Assembly (NCBI GenBank): GCA_024291935.2
Contig: CM044309.1
Location: 34,744,001 to 34,808,000, forward strand
DNA: 64,000 bases
Direction: 5' to 3'
Origin: Okapia johnstoni
Taxonomy: Eukaryota; Chordata; Mammalia; Artiodactyla; Giraffidae
Position numbers and translations under genes: made by a program. Shown here in pieces: positions 42,099 to 53,932 of this stretch. Numbering within the stretch: position 1 is the first letter of the stretch; the number at the start of each line of letters is the position of its first letter. The notes beneath the pieces were generated by a model. The model did no database searches. It was not told where the DNA came from and saw only the letters and a program-made list of their open reading frames with translations.

Positions 42099-42237
42099 GG
42101 GCTTCCCTGGTAGCTCAGTGGTAAAAATCTGTCTGCAATGCAGGAGACCTGGGTTCAATCCCTGGGTTGGGAAGATCCCTTGGATGAGGGCATGGCAGCC
42201 CATTCCAGTATTCTTGCCTGGAGAATTCCATGGATAG
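42099..42237 (+). mobile_element. Bov-tA SINE, 3'-truncated
   Basis: Head and body (GGGCTTCCCTGGTAGCTCAG to GGAGAATTCCATGGATAGAG); the final ~70 bp are missing. It stops directly at an antisense LTR. Loss of the 3' end is unusual for a SINE and points to a deletion after insertion. Confidence 0.92.
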
Positions 42238-42720
42238 AGTATAACTTTCTTCTGATTGGTTGGTGGTGAGGTAAGATGGTATTCCAGGAATCTCATCATC
42301 TGTCTGCTTCCCACCAGCCTGGAGTCCGTATGCTTGTGCTCAGCTTAAAGTTACTGTCTTCCACCTGAGTGAGACTCTAGGTCCTGCAGAAGAACTCAGA
42401 GATATGTATTAGATTACCAAGCACAATCCCTGGGGAGTAACCAGGACCTTGCACTATTGTTTCTTGACTGCATTTCCTCGTTCCTGAATCCCCTCACCTC
42501 TTTACTTATTAACTGTTTGAATTTGCCCTTCAGAACTCAGGGAAGGTCTAGGAGACTGAAGCTCTTCTCCTACAAGCAAGAAATGGGGGACACAGAAAGA
42601 TTTTCGTACCCCAGAGAGCTTCAAGGGCCCTGCTTTGTTTCATTTCTAGGCCACCTCACAACTATTGTAAAGCTTCTGCTAATTCTCAGATATCTTTGAA
42701 CCTATGAACTGGAATACAAA
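42238..42720 (-). mobile_element. ERV LTR-like fragment, antisense
   Basis: Reverse CCAAT box (ATTGG at 42255-42259), then GCCTGGAGTCCGTATGCTTG and CTGTCTTCCACCTGAGTGAG, reverse matches to the U3 of the LTR at 15190-15625. It continues with AACCAGGACCTTGCACTATT, CAGAACTCAGGGAAGGTCTA and ACAAGCAAGAAATGGGGGAC, shared with 14820-15060. Confidence 0.55.
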
Positions 42721-43724
42721 TGAAAGGAAGAAAAGGAAGATTGGTGCCTTGTAAGAGGAAAACTTTGTCAGGGTTTTCCCTCCTGTCTAAGACCTTCTGA
42801 TATTCAAATCCTCTCTGCATTTTGTTCAGGGACGTAGGAAACGAGATAAACAAGCAGTTTTCTTGGCCTGGATGGTGTGAGTCAATGCCATGATCTTAAG
42901 TGTCAGGGTCACGTTACGTCAGCTTTGAGCATCAGATCCTAGTGACATGAGTATGCATTTTGTAATAATTTAGTTTGGCTCTTTGTGATGCATATCCTCT
43001 AAAACACGAAGTTCTAGGTAGGGCTTTTTATGTGAATGTAAGGGTCCTTGTGCCAGTTAAGAAGATTACATCTATTTCAAATCACTAACAAAGGGGCTAG
43101 GCTAGAGGTGCAGGCATAGAAAGAGAAAATAAGTTATCCAAAGTTGATAACACTTTCACTTTGTATGTAGGGCAAAAGAACCCTTAATATGTCGATAAAA
43201 GGTTAATGTAATGAGGTTTTAATTTGTACTGTTATTTTCTTATTTTTCCTTCATGGTCATGACTAAGCATGTTGTCAGACCGTTTTTATTTCTGTGTTTT
43301 AAGTGCTTTTGTAAAGACAAAAGTTCACATGCACTGATGAAATTTTGCTGGGCTCCTGAGATGGCAAGAGAAATAGGTAGAAAGGGAGTATCTTTGAGAA
43401 CTTCAAAGGGTAGGGAGGATTATAGGTGTTGGCAGTTTCTGCAAAAGGTATTCATTTATGTCCTGTTTTGCTGTATCATACACAGATGATAGGAAAGGAT
43501 GGCTTCCTAGTGTACCTGTGACCCTGAGACAGGATTCATATCTTCAGAAAAAGGCTCAAATATGGCACACAAAAAAAAAAAAAAATCAGCAAAGTTCAAG
43601 AGTTCAGTAGACAGGGAGGTCAATATCTCAATAGTAAGCAGCAGACTAACCAGAGAAGAGACTTTTCTGAACGTTCTGGTCTGCATAAGGCGAAAGCAGT
43701 AAGGACAGTAATAATACTGATATT
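42721..43724. other. No gene or named repeat
   Basis: About 1 kb of unassigned DNA with an A15-like run near 43570. Confidence 0.5.
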
Positions 43725-44010
43725 GTTACCAAACCCAAGCTCATAATGCTTGCCACTCAATGGGCCAATAAATAGAGACAAGAGGTGTTGAGACAAAGAA
43801 TAGCAACTTTATTCGGAAAGCTAGCAAACCAGGAAGTTGGCAAACAAGCATCCCAAAGAACCATCTTCCCCGTTAGAATTCAGTCTTCTTTTGTACTAAA
43901 ACGGGAGGGAATGTGACTGGTTGTTGCAAACTTCTTGGTTGTAATGCTTTGTTCTTAGGGCTGTCTACATAGTCTGGTCATGATGTTCCTATAAACCTTC
44001 AACAAGAAAA
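43725..44010 (-). mobile_element. ERV LTR fragment, same family as 49100-49550
   Basis: CCCAAGCTCATAATGCTTGC, then GAATAGCAACTTTATTCGGA (reverse poly(A) signal at 43808-43813), AAAGCTAGCAAACCAGGAAG, and CAAAGAACCATCTTCCCCG. Matches the LTR at 49100 block for block in the same orientation. The right end is uncertain. Confidence 0.58.
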
Positions 44011-44774
44011 ATGCTATTTTCTTATTATTTAACTTTTAATCTCTATATGAATGAAAAATATTATGGTTTTAAAGTTCATGTCTGGGAGGCAGAGCTTTGA
44101 GGAAGGGCTATTATGTATATTTCAGGCTATGAGAAATATTCTTTTACTTATTGAGGAGACAAAGGTGCAGAGTCAGCATGACTAAGCACAGGCAACAGAG
44201 GAATAAACCTGGATTCAGGTTTATTCTTCTCTGTTGCCATATTGACTTTTCAGCTTTAAAAGAAAATTTAATTTTGTTTATTAAAAAGTGAAGAAATATG
44301 ATGTTGCGTGCCTACTAAATTGGTTTTACAAATTAATTATCACTGCATGTTCAGTGATATCATTTTTGTTCAGCTCTGCATATTTTATATTTGAATATTC
44401 ATCATAGTCATCTAGATACTTGGCATCAAGAAACATTTCAACAGTATTTAACACTCTGGACACCAATACTGAATCCTAATTTTACCATACTGTTGCAATT
44501 AAATTATCCGTATGAATGGGCATTATTTTCATCTGTATTTGATGGTTGTATAGTTTGGAAAAACACGGTTTCTATAAAAAATATATACCTTCATCTGGGG
44601 GTTGTATTGTCCAAAGATTCACTTTTAAAGATTTTATTTCCTGTCCTTTCAAGGCTATATTTTAAAAATATAAATTATCCTTTAAAAGGTAACAAAGTCA
44701 TTACCGTGTTAACAGGAAATTTTAGATTTTGGAAAGAATCTGCAGTGTCATTGTTGCTGACTAAAATCTTGGCC
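44011..44774. other. No gene recognised
   Basis: AT-rich. A 155-codon open frame at 44391-44858 has no recognisable domain and runs into the adjacent LTR-like block, so it is probably chance. Confidence 0.45.
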
Positions 44775-45170
44775 TTCTCTGCCCACCAAAGTCAAACGAA
44801 AAATATGGAGACAGAGTTTGGAGGAAATGCAAAGATGGCTTTAATTCTCAACCCATAAGAGGAAAACACAGTAGGCTCCTGCCTCAAGAATTGTACCCCT
44901 CCTCCGTGAGGAATCTAGGGGTGTATATAAAATGAGGCACCCAGGAGTCAGTGATGAGGAGCAAAGGTATTAGGATCTTGATTTCTTCCTCTTGCATTGT
45001 TTCAAAGACAGTCATAGGTGTCAGTAAGCCAGTAATTGAGTCTAACAGTTCAGTGGCTCTCCCACTTGGCTTTCTTTCTGGTATGTAACTAGAGAGGGAA
45101 GGGTATTGTAAGGCCAAATACCAGATATGGATGTATTTTGGATAAAGTCGAAAGAAAATTGGTGTGAAGC
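44775..45170 (-). mobile_element. ERV LTR-like fragment, antisense
   Basis: GGAGACAGAGTTTGGAGGAA, GATGGCTTTAATTCTCAACC and AGGAAAACACAGTAGGCTCC parallel the R/U5-like part at 14400-14540, followed by GTGTATATAAAATGAGGCAC (reverse TATA region). Ends not defined. Confidence 0.42.
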
Positions 45171-46784
45171 ACAGCTCCTGCAGAGCTATGGCACAGAGAA
45201 ATAAACTTAGTTACAAACATTCAGAGTTGAGGTGGGCGGGCAGAAAAGCAAACTTAGTTAGAGACATGCAGAGCTAGGAGCAGTTAAAGTAAAAAAGTTA
45301 AGAATGTTCAGGCCTGCTCACTGTTCTCTTTATCTACTTTGTTCTCTGGAAAGGGAAAGAAAACAAACTCATTCTGGTTTTTTTTTTTTTTTTTCTTTTC
45401 ACTGTAACATCATGAAGATAGTGGGCTTTCTGGGAAAAGAAGGGAAATAGAACACACAAAGGTGCAAAATGCTGTGAGGTAAGGGGCTGATGATTTTATC
45501 TGAGTCAGACTTGGCATCTATAGCTTCAGTTTAGCAAGGTTTCCAATAACTTTAGCAACTTCAAAGACATAATAAAATTGATAACAATGGCAGAGCTCTA
45601 CAATCTTATAAAATCTTTACTAGTACAGTCAACCAGAAAAATGTTAGCCCAGTCTGAGGAAACATTCTTTGGATTAAATGAAAGTTTCTTCCGCTCACCT
45701 CTCTGCACACTAATCATTGTCTCCATCTCTTTTCCCGTCCCTGTGCTCACAAAGGCTTTGTATGGGGGACCATAGCACTTGATACAGATGTTATTAGTCT
45801 CAAGTGTCAAAGGAAAAAAAAACACGTGACAGGAGAGTTGTGAATTTAAGTAGTATTCAAGGTCTTATTGAAGACTACAGCCTGGGAGACAGTCACTCAG
45901 TAGCTCTGAGTAAACTACTCTGAGGAGGTAGGGGAGAAGACAATATGCATGTGATTTGGGGCTGGGGGTGCTGGGAAATTCATGTAGTCAAGCATACATT
46001 TTGGCTAAAGATTACTTCTAATAATAAGGAACAGATATCGCAAGTTAATAATTTTAGTGCTGTTCTATGAATGAGACGCTGCAAGAATCTGGAGTCATTG
46101 AATTTCTTCCTGAGGTATGTATCTTAACTTTCTAGGGTCCATTTATTGAAAACAGAGAATGTTTCTTCTCGTTTTTCATCCTAAACTTCCCTCAGGGTGC
46201 ACTGTCAGTGGGTGACTATAGTGGGCTGTGGTTTAACCCGTGTGTACCTGGTTGACGAGGGACACTCTTTGTTCTTTTATTTCCACACATGGTTGACATT
46301 TTTGACTTAGCCAGATCCATGCCTGTTTGGAAATGTGTATAAGGTCAAACCAGTGGGGCATATGTGAGAAGAAATAATTTGTATAAAAATATAATGTTTG
46401 CAAATAAAAGTTCTTTTGACATATACCATGTTGAATTACTTTTTCAAATAGGAGAGAATCTCAGTCATGGTATTCCAAGACACCGTTTGTAAATATAAAT
46501 TATTTACCTTTTTTGGTTTACTGTGAGATCAGTATTGGTTTCTTGAAATGTCAAAAGGCTGACTTCAAAATATTACTGATTGAATATTGCTTCAGACTGG
46601 CAGGCATGCTTTCTTTTTCTTTCATGTTAATGTCCTTAGGATCACCTTCAAAATGACAAATTTTGAGAGACTATAGTTAAAATAGTCAGATGTTTGCCAT
46701 TTGGTTGAGCTTCAATCACCAATATGATATTAATCAAGCATTATACCTTATACCAATCAAAGCTTATACACAGTTTTCTATGTT
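45171..46784. other. Mostly unassigned; possible LTR at 45805-46440
   Basis: T16-type run at 45378-45395. From about 45805, GAGAGTTGTGAATTTAAGTA, CTACAGCCTGGGAGACAGTC, AGCTCTGAGTAAACTACTCT and ATGAGACGCTGCAAGAATCT have the texture of an antisense ruminant ERV LTR, which I cannot confirm. Confidence 0.35.
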
Positions 46785-47510
46785 TTCAAAGTGTTTTCCT
46801 ATATCTTTTCTCATTTTATCTTTACTCTGACCTATGAACTCAGTGTGGAAGGTGTTGGGGAAGAAAAAATTTTCCTCTACTCTTCTAGATCTTTCTGGGT
46901 GGTCTAAGAATTAAATTGACATAAGACAGATTAACAGGAGATCATCAAACAAACGTTAGTAATATATTTACATGAAGAGACCCAGGAAAACTGAGTCACT
47001 CATAGAAATGCCAAAATACTCACCTTAAATACCATCTTCAAGACAAAAGAGGATGTTGGGAGTAGTAGTTTGGAACTTCAAAGGAGAAGAAGGCAATTTC
47101 CATGGAGGTGGAAAAGCAAATATTTCGTAAGCAAGGCCATCAGAGACCATAAGACAGAAAAGAATCTTAACAAATAGACTTGCTAGGTTCCTCTATGTCT
47201 ACATATCTAATTCATACTATAGTTAGCTATGGATAGTTCCCTTCCTAGAACATGTCCTCTATATTCTTTAAGGCAATTAAGGGAAAGGTCAAAGTTCCTT
47301 CCTGAGCTTTGTTGTTTTCACTTTGAAATAATTCTTGTGCCAAAGAGACCTTGTAAGATGGCAAATTTTGTTCCTCTACAGAAGTATAATTATTATTCTT
47401 TAAGGCTAGGAAAATAACCTCAGAAAAGTGTGGCTTGCTCAAGGGTATACAGTTAGTAAAGAACAGTACTTGAGGAGCAATCCAGAGATTTTACGTTTTA
47501 TGCCTTTCTG
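46785..47510 (-). mobile_element. MIR SINE split by an ERVL-type LTR
   Basis: Left (46785-46852): TTTTCTCATTTTATCTTTAC, TGAACTCAGTGTGGAAGG. Right (47381-47510): GAAGTATAATTATTATTCTT, CTCAGAAAAGTGTGGCTTGC, TCAAGGGTATACAGTTAGTA. Joined, they match antisense MIR in order. Confidence 0.72.
46853..47380 (+). mobile_element. ERVL-type LTR inserted in MIR
   Basis: A 528-bp element with TG..CA ends (TGTTGGGGAAG .. TTCCTCTACA) flanked by GAAGG (46848-46852) and GAAGT (47381-47385), a 5-bp duplication with one change as expected for ERVL. Internal blocks AGAATTAAATTGACATAAGA, AGACCCAGGAAAACTGAGTC and GTTCCTTCCTGAGCTTTGTT recall a mammalian ERVL LTR. The start resembles that of the LTR at 52877. Confidence 0.68.
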
Positions 47511-49097
47511 TAACAATAACTGATATATCTTACAAAGTATTTTTCCTTAATATGGCATTTGTACTTTTTAATTGGTTCTTTAAAAAATGAACATTCTTCT
47601 GTTGAATCAAATTCATTTCAGATACACAGAATTCAGTTACATCATCCTTTCTCCTAAGCTTTAATACCTGGGATATGATGGGTGAGCTCAGGCAAGTTCC
47701 ATTTATTTTACTGTTTTAATCTAAGTTGGTCAGTGTTTTTTCATTGAAATAAAAATTCCAACTAACGTATTTTGTCTCTAAAAATTAAAGTATCAAGAAG
47801 ATTCAAAGACTATACTATGAATTTGCTTCACTTTTCTATTAGTTTGTAATCTCCTCCCTCCTTTTGCTTATAGAGTTTTCTTCCCTTTATCCTAGAAAGT
47901 TCTCAATTAAAAAAAAAAACTGACAGGTTAATAACGGAAACTGGGGCAGCACTAGATGCATATGAAATACATCAGTTTTGAAGTGCTTCAATCACTTAGT
48001 TTCATACTGCTTCTTGGTTAGAACACTGCAGCCATATTTTGATGTTCCAAATGCTTCAAAGTAGGTCAGTTTGTACTATACCAAGGGAAAAAAAGTGAAG
48101 ATACTAAAATTGCCTCTGGTTGTAAACTCTTAAGGCTCTTGTTCATTTCCATCTGATCTTTTTTTGCAGTATAAAAATACCTTGATGAAGAAAAAAATTA
48201 AGTCAAGAAAAAATTTTAATCTACTTGTCTATATACTTGTGATGAATAGTCCTTGTAAGTGCTACAGGGTATAACTAATTTGCTATCTGTATAGTTCTAG
48301 AAGGAGACTGGGCTATTATGAATAACTAACCATTTTAATGATAAAATTGAATCCTATATTTTTATGTCAATTTTAAAGCAAAGCCATAAAATCAAGTGAC
48401 TGACTACCTTCATCTTCCACAGATTTATGTTAAGTTCTCTCTGAGTGCAAACACTTTTCTGAGTCTTTGAGGATATACTTGTGTCAATCAAAAGTTATGA
48501 TAAAGTCCTAGGTCCTTCAGAGTTGATCACATGTGCACATTAAAGCAGCAGCTTTTATTCTTAGAAGGACTGCATCTAGGCCTGTGCAAGTCATAAAAAA
48601 TGGGAATTCTATTAAAAAAAAAACTGGAAGACAAGATACTCCAATAAAATTTAAATAGAAGTTTAAAAGGCTGAATATTTCAGTTTGGCACTGTGTTATC
48701 CACTCTGATGGTTAATGACACCTCAGCTAGGGGTAGGGGAATCAGTCTGTCCATGCTGATGAGAAGACCAAGACAACCAGAAGGTTAGTGAGTAATAAAA
48801 ATTATTTTTCCTTCAAAGCCTTAAAGAACAGTTTGCAGACCTAAATCTAGCTAAGCATATGCTTCATCTTTATTAACCTTTTTATAGAATAAATTTCTGT
48901 CATCTAATTCTTCAAGATATTTGTGGAGGAAGGCATATCTATGTAGCAGCACTCTCAATTTATATTTCCCTCAACAACCACCTACTAACTATTATAGCCA
49001 TGCTAAAATATAACCGTCTTGAATTTCTGTACCAGAGTGTCTCCAAAATATTGTCACCAATTAGTTTTTCTAATATTCAGCCAGTGCCACTGTCTTA
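47511..49097. other. No gene or named repeat, 1.6 kb
   Basis: AT-rich unassigned sequence with several A runs (for example near 47910 and 48615). No open frame worth noting. Confidence 0.5.
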
Positions 49098-49099
49098 TT

Positions 49100-49550
49100 A
49101 TTGAGTCCAAGCTCACTCTGCTTGCAACACAAGAGGCCAATGAATCCTAGGGACAAGGCACTGAGGCAAGGAATATGACTTTATTCGGAAAGCCAGCTCA
49201 CTGAGAAGACAAACTAACGTCTCAAAATAACCATCTTGTCAGGGTCTGGCTGCCAGGTTCTTTTATGGATCAGAGATAGGAGGAAGTGAGTAAACAAAGT
49301 ATAAAGGCCATTTAATCCTGCAAGTATCTTCTAGAATGGCAAGCCTCAGGCAGATGAATGTGTTAATTTCTTCCTTCCTGTCATCTACAAGTGGACAAGG
49401 TTCTGAACAAAGGCACTTCAGCTTAACAGTCAGGCAGAGGGGTAGAATTCTCTGAGGCAAGTCATTATGTGTGATTACAAGAACAAAAGTCGCCAAAGAA
49501 ACAGATCTAGCTTGGAAGAGTCAAAATTGACTCTTCCAAGTTACACTTCT
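49100..49550 (-). mobile_element. ERV LTR, antisense
   Basis: TGAGTCCAAGCTCACTCTGC, ATGACTTTATTCGGAAAGCC (reverse poly(A) signal at 49180-49185), AGGTTCTTTTATGGATC (reverse TATA region), then U3-like sequence ending in the palindrome at 49511-49540. Same family as 43725-44010. Confidence 0.62.
49511..49540. repeat. Perfect 14-bp inverted repeat, 2-bp spacer
   Basis: CTTGGAAGAGTCAA (49511-49524), AA, then TTGACTCTTCCAAG (49527-49540). All 14 bp pair. It lies at the far end of the antisense LTR. It could extrude as a hairpin; any function is unknown. Confidence 0.95.
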
Positions 49551-51109
49551 CTCTCTTTGCTTCTTCTTCATGCTTTCTCTTAATTTCATCCATAATAGAA
49601 ACTCATATATGTATACCAACCACTTTCATGAGACTGTTGTTTGGTGATTGAACTAGTAGCTGCCTCTACTAATTAATCATACTGTAATAGAATTTTCTGT
49701 TTGTTGTGGTTTGGTTTCTGGGTCTATAGCATTTGCAGCTTTTGTCAAGATGTATTATGAAAGGATGCACTTAGGTTTCTCTATTGCATATGCTGTCAAC
49801 TGAGTCAGGCATTGTGGAAAATTCTAAAAGATTTCTAGTCAACATGGATGCATGTGTAAGAATTGATTTTCTTTGTGTCTGAAGATACTGCTGCTAATTA
49901 CGTTGCTCTGTATCTCTGAGTGTGACTGAAGAAATAAATCAATGTGGGACTATTGGACTTTATTCTATTCTCTATGTGAGTAAATCATAGTTTGCTGTAG
50001 ATAATGTTTGTGAGGCCTGAATATTAATATACAATTTGTTTTCCATTTTAATAAACTATTCCCACATCTCTATTGAAATTCTCCTGGTATTGTATTGTGT
50101 ATACAATTCAAAAATAAGAATCTGTTCCCACTCTTCAGAAAACCAAATTGAGATTGATTTTTAGCACACACACACATGCATACATATTTTCATTTAGATT
50201 ATAGGTCAGGCATATCAAATAGATTTCAACTTACTCCTTAATCCAATTGATTGATAATTACTGGTTTGCACTTGAGAAACCTTCTTCAAGCTCAGCAAGA
50301 AAGGGTACTGAGATCAATTAGCTATGCCTCCTTCACATGCAACTGTGTAGGGTAGCTTGCTTTCCATGTGTGATCTCAGGCATTGTTCTTTCAGAAATTG
50401 CTATCTTCACATATTACTTAAAGCCTGAAAAGTGAAAAGTGCTCGGCATCAAGTGTTCAATAAATAAATCTGGGATCTCTCAACCAAAGAATGCACACTT
50501 AATCCATAGGAAACCATCAAAGAACAATTAAATACTAACGTCTATGCTACTAACACTTGCTGCAGAAAAGAGAGAGGATAGTGTGGACTGAAGTTAGAGA
50601 AAATCTTCATAAGGGAATTTGGTATTAAAGAAGTAGGAGAATGAGAATAATGGTCAAGCAGAAAGCTTAGGAAAGAGGTGGAGGAAACAAAGGGAAAAGT
50701 ATATGGAGATATAAATATACAAATAAATGTGCATTTGAAGCAAAGAACAGATGTACAACATATTGTAGGGGAAGACTGGTAAAGAAGGAGTGCGTGTGTA
50801 TGTTGTCATAAAAGTAGGGACAGATTGTAGTGGACTTCCGAACAAGGCAAAGGGATTTAAAATTGATGGACAAGCAAGTCATTTTTGAGTTTTAATAGAG
50901 AAATGAAAAACTGAATGTAATTTTCTGTGTTTCATTTGGTACGAGTGCATAAACAGGTGAAATGGATATAGGAAAACTTTGGTGAAAGAAGGCCAAGTGC
51001 ACTCTCTGGTATCACAAACTAGGGGTGTTGAGGGGTTGCCCAGTTTGGAATGGAGAGGAAATGGAAAGAGTGTAAGGTATTTTGAAGGCTTAAGAATTGT
51101 ATTTCTGTT
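49551..51109. other. No gene or named repeat, 1.5 kb
   Basis: Unassigned DNA. A short (AC)n occurs at 50166-50177; 50560-50720 may be part of the ancient repeat seen at 52262. Confidence 0.45.
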
Positions 51110-51711
51110 TCAATTCAGTTCAGTTCAGTTGCTCAGTCATGTCCAACTCTTCGTGACCGCATGTTCTGCAGCACGCCAGGCCTCCCTGTCCATCACCAAC
51201 TGCCAGAGTTTACTCAAACTCATGCCCATTGAGTTGGTGATGCCATCCAACCATTTCATCCTCTGTTGTCCCCTTCTCCTCCTGCCCTCAGTCTTTCCCA
51301 GCATCAGGGTCTTTTCCAAGGAGTCAGTTCTTCTCATCAGGTGGCCAAAGTATTGGAGTTTCAGCTTCAGCATCAGTCCTTCCAATGAACACTCAGGACT
51401 GATCTCCTTTAGGATGGACTGGTTGGATCTCTTTGCAGTCCAAGGGACTCTCAAGAATCTTCTCCAACACCACAGTTCAAAAGCATCAATTCTTTGGTGT
51501 TCAACTTTCTTTATAGTCCAACTTTCACATCCATACATGACTATTGGAAAAACCATAGCTTTAACTAGATGGACCTTTGTTGGTAAAGTAATGTCTCTGC
51601 TTTTTAATATGCTGTCTAGGTTGGTCGTAACTTTTCTTCCAAGGAGCATGCTTCTTTTAATTTTATGGCTGCAATCAACATCAGCAGTGATTTTGGAGCC
51701 CCAAAAAATAC
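51110..51711 (-). mobile_element. BovB 3' fragment
   Basis: Minus-strand BovB, about 600 bp, from TTCAATTCAGTTCAGTTCAG (pentamer tail) to CAGTGATTTTGGAGCCCCAA. A minus-strand frame of 200 codons (51739-51137) covers the RT thumb and C-terminal region ([40 protein letters not shown]) without a stop, so this copy is well preserved although no catalytic motifs are included. Confidence 0.95.
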
Positions 51712-52261
51712 AGAGAAGGAAGAAATGAACACTATTCAAAGTTCTTAATCTAATGTTATCAAGTTACTTGATATGTCCAGGGCATACTATTGGAGACACT
51801 AGGAAGTTTAGTATGGTTGGAGACCAGGACTTCATTTTATGTAAGGTAGGCTTTGGATGTCAGAGGGAACTGATGAATATAGCAAGCAAAGACCCAAAAC
51901 CTTCTTCCCTGTTGTGTACATGGATATGGAGTTTTATGTTTTGTTTGTTTGTGGTTTTGTTTGCTTGTTTGTTTTGCTTTGCTTTTGTTTTTTGTTTGGT
52001 GATTGAAGGAGAGCTGAGCAGAAATAAGATCAGAGGAGAAACTATAATATAGAACCTAAAAATATTTGCAAAGATATATGTTTTGAGTCAGATTTGGAAA
52101 ACCATATATAGTACATTGTTATGAGATCTTGTTGGATATAATGAGATTATAAATCTTCTAAGATTTCATGAGTTAGATAAGATTTCACTGAGCTCTTTTT
52201 CTTTTTTTTTCAGAAAGTTTAAAAGGTTTATTTTCTTGTTATGAAAACACATAAAAATATC
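51712..52261. other. No gene; TTTG/TTTTG-rich low-complexity patch at 51940-51997
   Basis: Contains GTTTTGTTTGCTTGTTTG-type low-complexity sequence. Otherwise unassigned. Confidence 0.5.
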
Positions 52262-52800
52262 TGAGTATTTTCTCTATTCCAGATACTGACTTAAGATACT
52301 AGACCTGCAAAATAAAGCATAGCTCATCTATCTCTTCATGGAACTCACAGATTACTGGGAAAGATGGATATATAAGTAACTAAAATCCAACCTAATGGAC
52401 ACTATCATAGAAGGACAAAAAGCATGTTATGAAAAGCACAGAACACAAAGTTGGAAGAGTCAGGGATATCTTGGAGAGAAAGACATTTGAACTGTTTTTT
52501 AGGATGAGTGGGGTTCCTCAGATGGAGGTGAAGGAAAGAGCACAGAAGCAAAAGAATAAGGAAGGATATTAAAGGATGAAAGTATGTGACGGTTGTAGCA
52601 TTTTACCAATAGTCCAGTGGTTTTAGACAGTGCAGGGCTGAAGAATATCTTGGGAGAAAGGTAGGGAGGAAGGAAGGAGATGTGATTCAATGAGATAATT
52701 GGAGCCAGAAAGAAATAGCTTTTAATACCACAGCAAAGATTAGGGAAAGCTTTTAAGGGGGGAAATAATAAAATCAGATTTATATTTGTGTAAGTCACTG
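52262..52800 (+). repeat. Unassigned ancient mammalian repeat
   Basis: TTCATGGAACTCACAGATTA, CTTGGAGAGAAAGACATTTG, GAGGTGAAGGAAAGAGCACA and AGGGAAAGCTTTTAAGGGGG match in order a common mammalian repeat (..GGAGCTCACAGTCTAG..GGTGACATTTGAGC..GGGTTTTAAGCAGGGG..) also present at 9575 and 25665. A 124-codon minus-strand open frame over it (52873-52499) is a chance product. Confidence 0.42.
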
Positions 52801-52876
52801 TATTCTTGCCATGACTCTTGAACCCTAAAGGGCTCCAATAAATGCATGGGTTAATGTTAGGATTTGAAACCAACAG

Positions 52877-53413
52877 TGTCAGGAAAGGAGTAATTTTTCC
52901 CCAACCCTCTTAAGTTCTTTTCGTTGGTTTAGTATCTGGTCAAATTAAAATTAAGTTGCCACAAGATATATTAGTATTAAAAACAGGAAAAAAAATTAAT
53001 TCATACACACAGAGGTCTCTTAGTAATGGAAGCCCCAAAGTGACCCCAACTGGTTGTTTATGTATAACTTTTAGACAAAGAAACAATGGTTTGTGAAGGT
53101 GTAACAAAACAAAGGGGGTTGTACTTGGATTTGCAGACCGATAAAGAAGTAACAAGGGTTGTCTACACAGCTTTCTTAGCCTTGAATTCCCTAGTTCAGG
53201 GATCTTCTATCCTCATGCCTTAGGGAGAATATTTTCACATGGAAGATTTATTTCCCACTTTCAAGAAGAAAGAGGGGCGGTTGAAGCTTTTTTTTTTTTT
53301 TTTTTAAACTATTTCTCCCCTCCCCACAAGCTGGCTGTTTCTCAAGTAACTAATTCAATACCATCAGTATGTCATAGGGGCTCATCGTGAGGCAGCCTGC
53401 TTTGGACCCCAAC
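52877..53413 (+). mobile_element. ERVL-type LTR (MER21-like)
   Basis: Starts TGTCAGGAAAGGAGTAATTT, then ATCTGGTCAAATTAAAATTA, CCCCAAAGTGACCCCAACTG, GTTCAGGGATCTTCTATCC, and CATCGTGAGGCAGCCTGCTT near the end. A perfect 5-bp direct repeat AACAG lies at 52872-52876 and 53414-53418. A T19 run near 53288 is a later expansion. Confidence 0.65.
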
Positions 53414-53920
53414 AACAGGATGATCAATAATAAGGGGGTCTGAAACTGAATAAGAAAAAAGAAATTCTACTAGAAGAATGAAGTTGAGAAAAAAATGAGG
53501 ATTATAGAAATCTATTTATATAAGAGTGGTTCCAGTGTCTTTTTACCCGATATACAAACTCCCTAAATTCTTTGATGTGGCTGTTTCTTTGGCAGATCTT
53601 ATTCTTCCCCTTATTGATAAGGCTTTTTCTAGATCAATGTTCAAAAAACTAGGAATAAAACAATTTAAAAAAACATTATGCAGCCTTTCTCTCTGAAAGC
53701 AAATTCCCTAAAATGGCCACAGGGCACAAGAGACCAAGGTGTCTGTCATAAGACTTTATAACCATCTCAGTCTTCTCCTGAGGTTGATTCGTGTGGTTCT
53801 TGAAAGTTTAAAGCTGAATGTAAAACTTCTGTTTGATAACTGAAAGGCAAAAATATTTATATTCAGCATAGTGAGAGAGAAGGTTATAGTCCTGCTGTTG
53901 CTAAGATTAAAAACAGATTA
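53414..53920. other. No gene or named repeat
   Basis: Unassigned DNA between the LTR and a BovB tail. Confidence 0.5.
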
Positions 53921-53932
53921 TTGCATGTCTTC

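Noticed and set aside
44391..44858. 155-codon open frame
   Set aside because: Runs from AT-rich DNA into an LTR-like block; composition is ordinary for noncoding sequence and no family is recognisable.
52499..52873. 124-codon minus-strand open frame
   Set aside because: Lies antisense over an ancient interspersed repeat; Pro/Ser/Phe-rich chance product.
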